DNA of 64,000 bases, taken from NCBI GenBank assembly GCA_037176885.1, contig JAWWNJ010000110.1, positions 496,001 through 560,000 on the forward strand. Direction: 5' to 3'. The translations under genes were made by a program, and so were the position numbers. Each line of letters begins with the position of its first letter. The stretch's first letter is position 1. Below, piece by piece: positions 33,680-44,724 of the stretch. Source of the stretch: Favolaschia claudopus. Taxonomy: Eukaryota > Basidiomycota > Agaricomycetes > Agaricales > Mycenaceae. The notes beneath the pieces are model-generated. The model did no database searches. It was not told the DNA's origin and saw nothing but the letters and a program-made list of their open reading frames with translations.

Positions 33680-35605
33680 ATGGACAATCCTCAGCATTAC
33701 CAACCGCTTTCGTACGCGTTGCACCCACCCTTGTCAACAACACCAAAACCGGCCAATGTTCCGCCTCCCCAACGGGAGGCCGAGGAAGAGGAGGAGGAAG
33801 AGAATGTTACTGCAGATCATTTGAATGTCAACGGTCACGCGAGTAATTCCCCCCGCCATACGATAGTTGGGTATGCGCAATTGCTTGGCAGGCTAGTAAT
33901 GTCTAATTTTTCATCTGAAGAACTACCAACGCCGCTACGCAATCACAATACCTCCAAGATCCCGAATCTGGAAAAAGACGTCCTGGCCGTCCGCGCGGAA
34001 CGAAAGCCAGAAAAAATCAGTCGCCTCCGAGGTACGCTCCGACCAAGCTAGAAGCAGTCGCCTCCGGGTCGGGAACAGCGCCGCCGCAATTGCCTAATGT
34101 AACTTCTCAGAACCAACAAGTATGATTTTCGTCCCATTCTCGTCATGATGCCATAATACTAAACACCAAGCTTACTAGTATTACGAATTCCAGTGGCGTA
34201 TGTTAAATTTGTGTGCCGAGTTCTATGGCGCCGCTGAGGAACTTGTCGTACGCGCATATTTCTCTGCTTGGGGCGTCTCATTAATGCTTAGCAGAAGGGA
34301 ACACCTCCATTAGTGGTCGCTCAGTGCTATCAAGTGGGTGCTAGTAAAGTCGACCCGCTAATCATGCTCAGCGATGCAAAACGAATATGTGATACGCTCG
34401 TGAGTGGGTTCGACGCATCTGTGCGACGACTGCTGAATCGTGCTTAGCTTGCAAGTCCCGCCGAGTTGATTTTGTCACCTCCCCCTCCAATGCACACTGT
34501 CGTGCCGACATTCTATCATCCGCCGCCGCCGCACCCACAACCAGTCCCCGACTACTCCTCAGCCACAGCTGTAGCTTCCCCTCCCAAACCAGTCTCTACC
34601 CCTATTCCCGCTCCTGCACCCGTCCCACCCCCTCCTCCAGCTCCTGCACCTGCTCCCGCTTCTCCCGCTCCACCCCCCGCTCCTGCTCTACCACCTGCCC
34701 CAGTTCATACCCCTTCACCTGCCCCTCCGCCATCAACAATGATCACGAACCCAAGTTCTTTCGTTGTTCCGTTGGGCACACCGGCATATTCATATCCTAC
34801 TTATGCACCCCAATATCCCGGTCCATATTATGCCCCGTACGGATACCCAGGGTATTATCCGCCACCACCACCACCACATCATCACATTCCTTCTCATCCT
34901 CCGCCACAATCGCCAATTACTGTTCAGCCCGTTCCCCAGGCTTCGACATCTTCGATCGCCCCAACGTCGTCGACGGCTCTTGATGCCGGAACACAGGGAC
35001 CATGGTCAGACCAGGAGATGGAGCGGCTGAGGAAACTAGCCCAAGACAGTAAAGCTGCGACAGGTTCCAAGGAGATCACCTGGGACTGGGTGGTGGCACA
35101 GTGGGGGCCGGGACGAACACGACACCAAATTTTACTCAAGGCGACGAATTTGGGTTTGAAGGCGAGCTCAGGAAGAAGCAATAAGCGACGGCGCGAAGCC
35201 GAGGAAATCGCTACACCGCCCGCTGGCCCATCAGCACCTCCCAACCCCGCAAGTATCAATTCTAAACTAGCGGCCTCTACGTCGACCCCAAGCAATACGG
35301 GATCGCCGGCCATGAGTCACTCGACATCTACACCGCATGCATCTCCATCGATGGGCCATGTACAGCGGCCACCTAGTGCCAATCGCCCTCCTCCTCCTCC
35401 GCCACCGCCACCAAAAACGGCGATGCCGTGGCCCATGCCCACCGTAGCAGCAGCTGATGTTTCGTCTGTGCTTGCGCAACCCGTCCAGACTCAGGCGGAT
35501 CAGCGTGCAAGCTATTACCGCCCTCGGCCGGCGGCTACAGACTCTGGTGGCGCCGCGCACGCCCCATTTATGTATCAAAATGCATCCATTCCGAATAACT
35601 CGTAG
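33680..35605 (+). CDS. AT-hook and SANT/Myb-like domain protein with proline-rich region
   Basis: Five exons (33680-33870, 33921-34119, 34179-34247, 34295-34399, 34448-35605) total 1722 bases, giving 573 residues with consistent phases. The order is an acidic Glu run (EAEEEEEEENV), an AT-hook (KRRPGRPRGTKARK) that appears only after splicing intron 1, a short helical region (FQWRMLNLCAEFYGAAEELV), a long Pro/Ala-rich segment and a Tyr/Pro-rich segment (PQYPGPYYAPYGYPGYYPP). A SANT/Myb-like domain follows (WSDQEMERLRKLAQDSKAAT, WDWVVAQWGPGRTRHQILLK), then a basic RSNKRRREAEE stretch and poly-Pro tails. AT-hooks bind the minor groove of AT-rich DNA, so a nuclear chromatin or transcription role is likely. 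Targets are unknown. The MNR2-like gene starts 241 bases downstream on the same strand. Confidence 0.85.
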
Positions 35606-35846
35606 CACTGTCATCTCGTTCCGCTGTATGGATACTTGAGCCCTTCGGACGTCTTGCTAATTTCTGCAACCTGTATCTATTGCTTTCGTGTGTTGTACAT
35701 ATTTCTGTATTCGGACAGCGAATGAATTGGAGGATATATTTAGCGCCTGAGAAAGGTACTACTCACTTTGACACAGCCGAAGCGATGCCAACACTATATG
35801 GGCGCTCTCTTGACGTTGCCTGCAGGCGCGAAACTCATCCTCTCCC

Positions 35847-38273
35847 ATGCCCAGAGAAAACAGCTTCACCGACTCGGATGGTCGCTCGTTGACCCCAGAC
35901 CTTGAGGACAATGACGCCGTGGTCCCGCAATCCCCGACATATAACACCAGCCCCGCGTCTCCTGTAAGGTCTACTCGCAGCAGACGGGCACCTCTGTCGC
36001 CAGGAAAACATACCATGAACACGGGCCGACCATCGACCAGCTCACGGCCGCCCGGAACCGTCGACGACTCACTCAAGGCTTTTCGGCGGTCTGTACGCAA
36101 GGTTATCGCCATGTACAAGAGTACCTCCGTAATAACCGGCCGTGGAGTTGGTGCTGAACCCGGTGTCGACCCTCGTCGTGCCTCCGCCGACGCACAGTTC
36201 GGCAACATCAAGCAGGACTGTGTTATAGAGGTCGCAGACTACTCGGCCGTACGCAGCAGCTTTGGACGCATGACGAACAAGGAGTTCGTCAATTTCATGA
36301 ACGATCCCGACGCCAGCGAGCGGGAGCCCTGGGTTAAAGTCAGGTGGATAAATATTGGTGGTAAGATACGTCGTCTTTGGTTCAGAGTCTCTAGATCTTA
36401 AACGTCTCCAAGGCATGAGCTGGGATGTCATTAAAGCAGTCTCCCTCAAATACGGTTTGTTCTGAATCCCAGAAGAAACTGTATGCTAAATGCGGGCTAG
36501 ATTTACACCCCTTAGCGCTCGAGGACGTGTTCCATACCCGGAGTCAGACGCGGTCAAAAGTCGATTATTATGTGCGTTCTTCCCGTTTCTCACGCATCAA
36601 TTTTATGAACGAGTGGTATGTGGGTTTGATGGGCGGCGGCCGCACGTCGCCCGCGCGACAACCTAGCTATCTGCTATTACGCTGGGTTTCCCTTTGTTTT
36701 CGCGAACGAGGGCTATAATTAATAGCCTTGGCCTGGCTTGGCATTTCGGCTCGAAATATCCCTCACACTTGACTGATACTTCCTTGCTCATCTAGACCCA
36801 ACATCTTTTCTTGCGCGTTCTTTGCCATGAGCTACGTGATGCCAATGAACCATACACAAGCTCTCCAGCCCAGGGTTCGACGCTCACCGACCTCCCTCGC
36901 TCCGACTCACCGACGGCTTTCACTGACGAGGAAGCTGCATTGGAAATGCGCGAGATGGGCCAAGGGGACTTTGGTGACGACGAGAAAACTTTGCGCGGAA
37001 CAAATAATTCCTCACGTCGGAAACGCCCACTATTACCGACGACACGACCAAACCCCCGACACAGCACAAAAGCGCGTTCGCGGTTGAGCGAACTCTCGGC
37101 AATCCGTCATGAGGCAGCTGACGATGCCGAAAGGAAACGTCGGTACGAGGATGCTGCTCTTCAGGCCCTGAAAAGTGGCGAACGGGTAAATGTAAAGGTG
37201 TCACCAATGTTTATTTTTCTGCTGAGGAATGGTACGTCTGGTGATATATAACCATCGGTCCATGCTCATACCTCGCACAGGCACAGTCATATCTATGCAT
37301 TTGACGCCTAACCTCGAGCTTACGCAGCCGATCACTCGGCGGCTCCGTCAGCGAGATACAGGACTACGCACATCCGCCGACCCCGCCCTTCTCGTGCAAA
37401 GTTTGCTGGATCTCGTCGTCGACAAAGCACTCGAGGTCATTGACGCGTACCACGTCAAGATAAAAAAGTTCGAGCGCGAGATCCTGCTCAAGCCGCAGAT
37501 GGACACTGTTCGGAATTTGCACATCCTCTCTGGCGATCTCATATTGCATAAACGGACATTGGAGCCAATCCGGACTGTGATTTATGGGTTGAGGAGATAC
37601 GACGATGATCGGGTAGCCGCGCTGATTGACATGACGTCGGAGGAGAACAAAAATATGAAGCCCAAAGGATTCATGAGCCCGAAGAGTAAGATTTATCTGG
37701 TGAGTTTTCGCCTTCATGCTTCTCTAGGCTTGGACTGATTTTTCCCGTCTTTGAGGCGGATGTGTTCGACCACATGGAATACATCCTTACCAGTCTCGAG
37801 ATGTTTGCAGGCATCGGCGAGAATCTTATCAACTATACCTTCAACGTGCGCCGGTCCTTGCCTGCTGTTTCTTTGTTATTGACGAAACGCATTCAGATGG
37901 CCTCATACGAGATGAACGAAGTCATGCGTCGACTCACCCTTGCGACCATTATCTTCCTCCCCCTCACGCTACTCACGGGATACTTTGGGATGAACTTTGA
38001 ACAGATGTGGAGCGTGCACGGCCATTCCGATATCCTGTGAGACCACTCCATCGTTGTGACTGCATTCATTTTGACTCTATACAGCTTCTGGGAAATCGCT
38101 ATACCTGTCATGGCGGTCGTCTTACCGATATTCATTGTCCCCGACATCAAGCGCATGATCCATTATATCCAGAAACGTGTTCTCACCAAGAAAATTGTCA
38201 AGGTAAGTTACTCTCTTGATATCGTACTCGCTCTAAGTTGTGTTTGCCCGCTTAGGCATACAAAACGGACTAA
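35847..38273 (+). CDS. CorA-family magnesium transporter, MNR2/ALR type
   Basis: Seven or so exons run from MPRENSFTDSDGRSLTPDLE (35847) to AYKTD-stop (38271-38273). A long Ser/Arg-rich cytosolic N-terminus is followed by the CorA soluble domain (ISMHLTPNLELTQPITRRL, LLDLVVDKALEVIDAYHVKI, HILSGDLILHKRTLEPIR). Two C-terminal TM helices follow, with the selectivity motif GMN in LLTGYFGMNFEQMWSV. The long N-terminal domain and ENKNMKPKG insert resemble yeast Mnr2, a vacuolar magnesium exporter, and its plasma-membrane relatives Alr1/Alr2; which location applies is uncertain. Intron positions include about 36360-36415, 36458-36504, 36571-36795, 37230-37281, 37700-37755, 38037-38085 and 38202-38255. 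The third is unusually long (about 225 bases). Confidence 0.88.
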
Positions 38274-38531
38274 CATAGTCCCTTTCATTTTGGCTTTGGT
38301 GAATTGTTTCCATCGCGCACGCTGGTCGGTCTCGCCAACACTCCTTGAATCCGTCGCTCCTTCCTCGGCATGTATACACGACATTTAACGAACTATCATC
38401 GTACACTATCTCCATACCACAGTATTTACATCTGGTTATATCCGCTCGCTAACAATCTAAACGATGCTTTCGTGTTCTGTGCTTTCATGGCTGCAGACTC
38501 TAAGACGAATAAATTGCACGTCGAGCAACCC

Positions 38532-38873
38532 TCAATTCCCCGCTTTGCCCGATACGTCACCCTTGCCCTTGAGATTCGTCGCCTCTAAGTTGTACTGGAC
38601 ATTGCGCCGATAGCTCTTTGACAGATCTGCCGCGGTCCTGATCTGTGCATTTGCGCGGATGATTTCCTGTGCAACGTTAGACTCGATCTCCTCTCTCGAC
38701 GCGCACTCGGAGTTGCGGACCTCCATGCAGTGGTTGAGTTCGAGGATTGTCTCAGTGCATTTCGACTGGGGATTGATGTTACCATACAGATCCAATATGG
38801 TTTCGTTACGCACTGTATTTTTCAAGATACGTTCAAGGAGGACTGCTTGTCGTTCAGCGTGGGGGTTCTCCAT
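38532..38873 (-). CDS. DAD4: DASH/Dam1 complex subunit Dad4
   Basis: Three exons (38814-38873, 38721-38765, 38532-38666) encode 79 residues. MENPHAERQAVLLERILKN, then SKCTETILELNHCMEE, then ADLSKSYRRNVQYNLEATNL match the Dad4 family along its whole length. Dad4 is one of the ten subunits of the ring-forming DASH complex that couples kinetochores to microtubule plus ends. Both introns are multiples of three (48 and 54 bases) and free of stops, so an unspliced reading gives an apparently normal 113-codon frame; the family consensus shows that splicing is right. A perfect palindrome containing the MluI cell-cycle box lies 23 bases upstream of the ATG. The gene converges with the MNR2-like gene (258 bases between stops). 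Confidence 0.9.
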   Translation of the reverse strand: MENPHAERQAVLLERILKNTVRNETILDLYGNINPQSKCTETILELNHCMEVRNSECASREEIESNVAQEIIRANAQIRTAADLSKSYRRNVQYNLEATNLKGKGDVSGKAGN

Positions 38874-38895
38874 CGAGGGAGAGGAGAACGCGAGC

Positions 38896-38909
38896 TGTCA
38901 CGCGTGACA
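38896..38909. promoter_or_regulatory. Palindrome TGTCACGCGTGACA with MCB core, DAD4 promoter
   Basis: A perfect 14-base inverted repeat with ACGCGT (MluI cell-cycle box) at 38900-38905, directly upstream of the DAD4 start at 38873. In yeasts MBF binds ACGCGT in genes induced at G1/S, which would suit a mitotic spindle gene. Function here is inferred from sequence alone. Confidence 0.45.
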
Positions 38910-39671
38910 TGACTTGTTTTCCCTCTTGCTCCATCCACTCATCTTCCTCGCTGCTTGCTCTACCTTTGCTCACCAATAATGACTGGAAACTTTGTTTCCG
39001 ATTTCTGTGGCTTTCACAAGAAAGTCTTGCAATCCTCACCCGCGCTCGATAGTCGCGAATTCAGGATCGCGGCGCGATCACGTGGCGCTATGTTGATCCC
39101 CTCTTCGGTTCCTTTTCAACTCTCTCTCTTGCTTGCTTGCGGTACCTCTGCGATGCCGACCTGAAGTCCTCAAGAATGGTGGACTCTACTTGGGATCTCT
39201 GATTCCTCTCTCGCGACGGGCATCCTGAATTTCCGATTCATCCGTGTCAAGCCGCAAGAATGATTCAAGACTCATGTACCCCTTCGGCGGCGATTGCACC
39301 CTCGTATCATGATCGGTTTTGTGAGGAAAACTCGTCTGTCAATTTCTGCGAATTTGTATTTGCCAACACTTGCTGCGTCGCTCGTTCTTCTCTTCCGTCT
39401 CATGTGCTCGCTATCCACCTCTTCGCTCGAGGGGCGTGGGCTACACTCTGCAGTGTCTCATGTTCACCGTGTCGAGCATCTTTCAGCTGGCAGATTCGAA
39501 GCCTAACGTCCTACCTCGGAGACTCTTCGTTGCAGGTTAGATCGCTGCGGCCACCCACTTGGGAATTCTCCACGGGAATCTGGGACGAATGGCAGGATCG
39601 CGGTTTTCGTCTTTCTCGTGCACATCGACTTCGTTCAAAGGAAGATGAAGCGCGATGTTGACGCCTGTTGA

Positions 39672-39685
39672 CGCGACGCGTCGCG
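39672..39685. promoter_or_regulatory. Palindrome CGCGACGCGTCGCG, monooxygenase upstream region
   Basis: A perfect 14-base palindrome with an ACGCGT core, about 132 bases before the monooxygenase ATG. It could be a transcription factor site; no direct evidence is available. Confidence 0.3.
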
Positions 39686-39816
39686 AACCCTGCCGGCCCG
39701 ACGTCCGGTCAACTTGCTTTTGCTCGCATCCACACTGGTTCCGACTCGGTGGGAGCGTTCTCAGGCAGACATCTCTCCAAAATGCTTATCTGCCAACGCT
39801 TCTACACTTGTTCTAC

Positions 39817-42491
39817 ATGTCTGAACCCTCTCCGTTGAAGGTTGATGTTGTAATGTGCGCCTTCAAGAATGCCTGAGCCTTCCAATTCATCGACCCAACC
39901 GCATTAGCGTAGGGGGTGGCCCTGTAGGTCTACTTATTGCATTCCAGCTGGCACGATTCGGATGTAAGCCGTATTTGATTGGTAAGTTCGAGATTTCTAG
40001 ATGCTAAAGTTAAGGTCGACTGAAATCGAAACACAGAGGAGAGCAATAAGAGGTCTATGCCCTACTACGGGTGCGCATCATCATCTACGAGCTGAGGGTT
40101 GTGCGGCTGAAGTTCGGTGTCAGACGAGCTACGACTATGTGGCCACGGACAATTGAGATTTTGGATCAGCTCGACCTGGCCGAGCGCCTCCTTCAAATCG
40201 GTGTCGTAACTCGCAACTCTTTGCATTTCAGAGAGTGCGTCGTGAAGCCTTCTTCTCGCTGTGATACCGCTCATCCAGGGCGTTCAGTGGGCGACGAAGT
40301 ACTGGCGGCCTTATGTATGGAAGCCGAATGGACAAGCTCGGTAAGCCATTTTCTTTTCTCTTCTCTCTTGGTATCTCTCATTTCATTATAGGCGACACGT
40401 TTGCTAAGTTCTCGTCAGTGATTTATCCTCTCGTAACCTTTCCAATCACTCATCTCGTTCCAGGTTACACCTTCGCCAACGTCGCATAGAGGAACAGATC
40501 GCGGAGGCTATAGAAGAGCAAGGTGTTGAGCTGCACATGTGTAAGCGGTTTGAAGGATTCTCTTCAAACGAAGACGAGTATCCTCTCACTGTGCGTGTGA
40601 GAAACCTACCAGGGGGCGATGTGTTTGAAGTCAAAACGTGGGACAATCTCTTGTACTGCAAACAAACTGGGACCTAAACTAGCTTTGTAGGCAATATCTC
40701 ATCGGGGCTGATGTGAGTTTTCATCACTCCGTCTCGAAGGAAAACATTCAATACCATTCTAAGGGCGGCAAATCCGCCGTTCGTTCCGCTGCCGGAATAC
40801 CTTTCAACGGCGAGCGTACGATGCACCGCTGGATTAGGATGGATGCCCGCGTCAAAACTAATATGCCCAATCCACGATGCTTGAATAGTATCGATAGCAA
40901 ATTCCATGGACAGATTCTCTGGTGTCCCATCGACGATGGGCTCACGCGTATAGGCTACGTCTTTTCTCATGCCTTGCTAGAGAAGTACGGCGGAGTGGAA
41001 GGCGTGACACAGGAGGTTGCCATGAAAGAAGCTATTCAGGCTCTGGAACCGTTTGAGCTTGAGTTTGTGGAGGTTACTTGGTTTACGATCTATGCGCGTA
41101 TCTTTTCTTTGGTGAGTTTCGACGCTAATTGCCGCGTGAATTGCCAGGGCATAGGTCAAGCAATCGCCGATACTTTCTCGGTCCAACCAAGAATTTTCCT
41201 GGCTGGGGATGCGTGCCACACCCACAGTTCAGGGTCAGCACAAGGGTTGAATACCGGTGTTCATGAGTGCGTCCTTCCCGTGAGCTGTGAACGAAGCACC
41301 GAAGAACAACCACCGTTTCCAGCGCCGTGAATCTATCCTGGAAACTTGCTGTGCGCATTTGCAATAATCTCCTTGGCCCGGAGTCTGCTCACTCGACCAG
41401 AGCAGTTAAAGATCCTAAACCTTGGAAAGGATTCACTCCTTGACTCTTATAACCAGGTTCGTGCTCGTTGATAGTTTTGTTTTCTGAATCCTCGCATGCT
41501 CGATCCAGGAACGCCATCCGTGTGTTCAACAAGTCTGGCAGTTGCGTATCCGACCCGGGCGCTGCTCATTTCAATCTACAGGTCATCGACAATGATAAAG
41601 TCATCAGTACGCTGATTTCTGGGCAATATCCAGACAGATTCCAAGGCCGCAAGGAGCATCCGCGGTGTGTTCCACTCATTTCTGACGTACAAAATTAAAC
41701 CTTAAGTAGGGACATACTGACCGAGTGGTATTCGGACATCAACATACAACTTTTCACCCTTGGTCTAGGTTGCTATGGCTCGCTTTCGACGATTGTTCGA
41801 CTGACGCTTTCCTCCAAGGCATATCATATCGTACGGGGCGGTTTCTATATTGACCATCAGAACTTGACCTGCTCTATGCATTCCCAGTTGGAGGCGTTCT
41901 GAGTTCTGCTCACAGTGATTCATCTGCTGCAACCATCGTACCAGGCGAACGCGCTCCTGACGTATATCTCACTACCATCGGGTAATCGTCCCGTGGTTTT
42001 CACGGTAGGAGCTTATCGTGTCATTAAGGACTGGAGACCGCATTAGATTGCAACAGATACTCAAGAATGAGGCCAAATTCCAGTGCGTCCCGCCCAAGTG
42101 CTACAGTTGCGCGTATGAACGTATGACCTGCAGCATTGTGGTATTCACAGGAAACCCCAATCTCGGTCGTCCAAGCCTCGACGCACTCAAAGCCGCGCTG
42201 GACTCACCAGCAGCTTTCTTTCGAGCGTATCCGGCGCGACGCGTATTCCGCTTTACGACGATCATTGCAGGGCATGGTAACTGCATTGTCGATGTGTTGG
42301 GAATGTCTGCGTTTGGCGGGGGGCGCGCTTACTGGGATACGGAGGGACATGCGCACGAGATGTACGGTGTTGACGAAGCGAGAGGTGCAGTCGTTGTTAT
42401 TCGTCCCGACGGATGGGTTGGCTGCGTCACCGCGCTGGAGCATTCACAGGACCTTAGCGCTTACTTTGCAGAGATCCTCGTGTCATCTTGA
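39817..42491 (+). CDS. FAD-dependent aromatic monooxygenase (phenol 2-monooxygenase-like)
   Basis: The start MSEPSPLKVDVV at 39817 is spliced (39855-39907) to IVGGGPVGLLIAFQLARFG, the GxGxxG FAD-binding fold. Later exons give RATTMWPRTIEILDQLDLAE, LRQRRIEEQIAEAIEEQGVE, YLIGADGGKSAVR, the second FAD motif FLAGDACHTHSSGSAQGLNT, SLLDSYNQERHP, and the thioredoxin-like C-terminal domain (GVLSSAHSDSSAATIVPGER, IVVFTGNPNLGRPSLDALKA, VVVIRPDGWVGCVTALE). It stops at 42489-42491. About eleven introns are needed and all give continuous family-consistent reading, so the gene looks intact. Such enzymes hydroxylate phenolic rings with NADPH and oxygen, in degradation of aromatic compounds or in secondary metabolism. 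The substrate cannot be told from the sequence. Confidence 0.85.
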
Positions 42492-42861
42492 GTATGGCAA
42501 TCTGTGATTCTGTCCGTCCACAAATATCTCGAATGCATTTTTTTTTCTGAATTGGTGACGTTACTGACGTAAAGTCAAAACTTCCATAAACGGTATCTGT
42601 TGGCAACCAAAAAAGGCAATTCGCAGTTACTTCCTATTTTTGAACTTGTGCATTGCCTTATATAGTAACGCGATTCGAATTTTTGTCCCACGCAATCGTT
42701 GTCGTTACCCTCAATCGCGGCGACGATGGTTCTGCCAACGAAGAGGATAAATACGCGAAGCTTGGCCCAAGGTTCCCTCAGAACTTTACGCCTTCTTCTC
42801 CACCAGCGTCCTATCCAGCTCGGAGTCTCTACCCCTACCCTTCACGAACTACACATTCAGA
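42492..42861. other. Intergenic, promoter of the PPxY membrane protein gene
   Basis: AT-rich sequence with a T-run near 42538-42546, probably the monooxygenase 3' end. It is followed by the leader of the next gene. No coding sequence is supported, although frames overlap the start of the next gene. Confidence 0.4.
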
Positions 42862-43433
42862 ATGTCTTCCTTCACCGCTCTCGACGCCCACGTCCCCGCC
42901 CCCTCTGCGGCTTTTACCCGTCTTGAACGACCTTCGTCCGTTCACAGCACCACGAATCCCATCGACGACTTCTTCGGATACTCGTCCCGCACACACGACA
43001 GCCGCCACGATAGGCGCATCTCTGTCGCAGAGTCGTCATTGGCTCCCCCTCCATATGTTGAGGCTCCGGAATACACCAAGCGCGACGAGCCTGTGACTCT
43101 CGCCATGTTCCTCTTCAAATTCGGATTTCGTACGTTGCTCTCTCACCTCTAGTTTTGCTTTCAAAGTCTGACCATTGTCTCCTTATATTAGTATTCCCGC
43201 CTTTCTGGCTCATGGGCATATTCATCCTCCTTTCGCCTTTGCGCGCACCACCCGCCGCAACGCCATCTGCGGCATGGCTACCCGAAAAAACCGATGCAGA
43301 GCGTCAGGTCATCATCGACCGCATGCGCAAGGCCGAACTCAAGTGGGCAAGACGCTGCCTCTACGCGCTGGTTGTATTGGTGCTGGTCGCAGTCATCATC
43401 AGCGTGTCGGCTTGGGCAGTTCTCCGCTCATAA
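42862..43433 (+). CDS. Small membrane protein with PPxY motif
   Basis: Two exons (42862-43129, 43192-43433) encode 169 residues. A hydrophilic Ser-rich N-terminus contains APPPYVEAPEY, a PPxY motif of the kind bound by WW domains of Rsp5/Nedd4 ubiquitin ligases. Two hydrophobic helices follow, FPPFWLMGIFILLSPL and LYALVVLVLVAVIISVSAWA, separated by a charged helix (KTDAERQVIIDRMRKAELKW). The layout, a cytosolic PPxY tail plus a TM hairpin, is that of small adaptor proteins that recruit ubiquitin ligases to membranes. That role is inference. I do not recognise a named family. Confidence 0.75.
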
Positions 43434-44724
43434 ACATTTCCCCCCACGCCCATTTTCATCCTATCTGGCAATTCCCCCGGCTCCACGACGCTCCTTCCAC
43501 ATTGCAATCTGACAGTGTCAGGCCCCATTCACCAACACCACTGTATCGATAACTTTATGTCTCTTTATTTCTGTAACGCTAGCATCACGATAAATGACTC
43601 AAAGACTTGTGAAATGTACCCTTGTGTGAGCCCGAACAAAGGACGACCGTTTGCAGCGCAACTGAAAGATGTTTGAGCAACCTGGTCGAAAAGAATTCAA
43701 AAGCAAGATGTCAACGAGACATTATCAGATGCCGTCCGTACTGCCTATGTAGCAAAGGTGGCTTCGGCTCAGTTGCAAAAACAGCACCACTACAGTCTTT
43801 GAATGTCGGCGCGATGCCATGTCTGCAGCGGCAAAATGAACAGGTGAGGGGGCCGGGCATGTCCATGACCTTGATGCGAGAGCGAGGCAGTTGTGTCCCA
43901 TCTCGGATTTCAACATAGTTCGCAATAGCAATTTCGACAAAATCGAAAAGTGCGCGACGGAAACAAGCCTGCTCTCGATAGGTCGACGAACTTGGCGACC
44001 AAGCCCCCTCCATCTCAGCCGGCGTCAAGGATGGTGTTTACAGAATCTTGTTCCACCACGATCGTGTCGGGTACAACATGAGCTCGCACACGAATCAGTC
44101 ATTGCAGCCCCCACTGGCGGACACTCCTTACAGGCCATCGAAACATTTAAATCACTACAACAGCGAAATCGACGACCTGACGAAAGAGCTTGCGCAGAGG
44201 TCGTCCTGGATCCCAATTCCGAAGAAGATTATAAAGCGCTGTCGGCGCTTCCCGATACCAAATGGCAGGCGAACCTTGGCAAGGTCTTGCCTACTTCCAA
44301 GGCCTCAAGAAGGAGTCAGAATCCCAAGGTCCGTATGTGCCAGAGTCAAGGAGGGTCATTTATGCTAAGAAGCAAACGCTGTAGGATTCAAGAAAGATGA
44401 GAGGCTTCGAGAAGGTCTGCAGGAGATCGTTGAATCGAAGACCTTCAGAATCCGGATTGTCACGAAGACCACAGGCAACAAGACCAATGAAAAAGTTATC
44501 GTGGACGGTGTTGTATACTTGCAGGTGGGTGGAATTCTAGCATCAGACCCAGGATGCCGAACAAATCCGTTGACAATGATTGATCGTTGGTGGTACAACG
44601 CCTCCGACATGGGCACCGGGCTTGTTAACCTGTTGTAATTTGCGCGCGTCGTAGAAGTAGCGCAAAGTAGAGTCGTTGAAACGCAACACTGTTTTTACTG
44701 AATCGAAACGAACGGAAAAGTGGT
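43434..44724 (+). other. Possible fragmentary gene, not assignable
   Basis: Plus-strand frames between about 43890 and 44638 have protein-like pieces: NSEIDDLTKELAQR, VVLDPNSEEDYKALSALPDT, GLAYFQGLKKESE, and LREGLQEIVESKTFRIRIVT followed by NKTNEKVIVDGVVYLQ. They sit in different frames and I could not build one convincing splice chain. This may be a real small gene with several introns or a decaying one. The remaining sequence, including 43434-43880, shows nothing identifiable. Confidence 0.3.

Larger units (their letters stand above)
38874..39816. other. Divergent intergenic region between DAD4 and the monooxygenase
   Basis: No gene is recognised. It contains two palindromes with ACGCGT cores (38896-38909 and 39672-39685). 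Plus-strand frames such as 39260-39661 lack any family resemblance and probably lie in the 5' region of the monooxygenase. Confidence 0.45.

Noticed and set aside
34924..35614. Minus frames of 115-129 codons
   Set aside because: Antisense shadows of the proline-rich exon of the AT-hook/SANT gene.
38532..38873. Single-exon 113-residue reading of DAD4
   Set aside because: The extra segments interrupt the conserved Dad4 sequence and have clean GT-AG borders, so they are introns.
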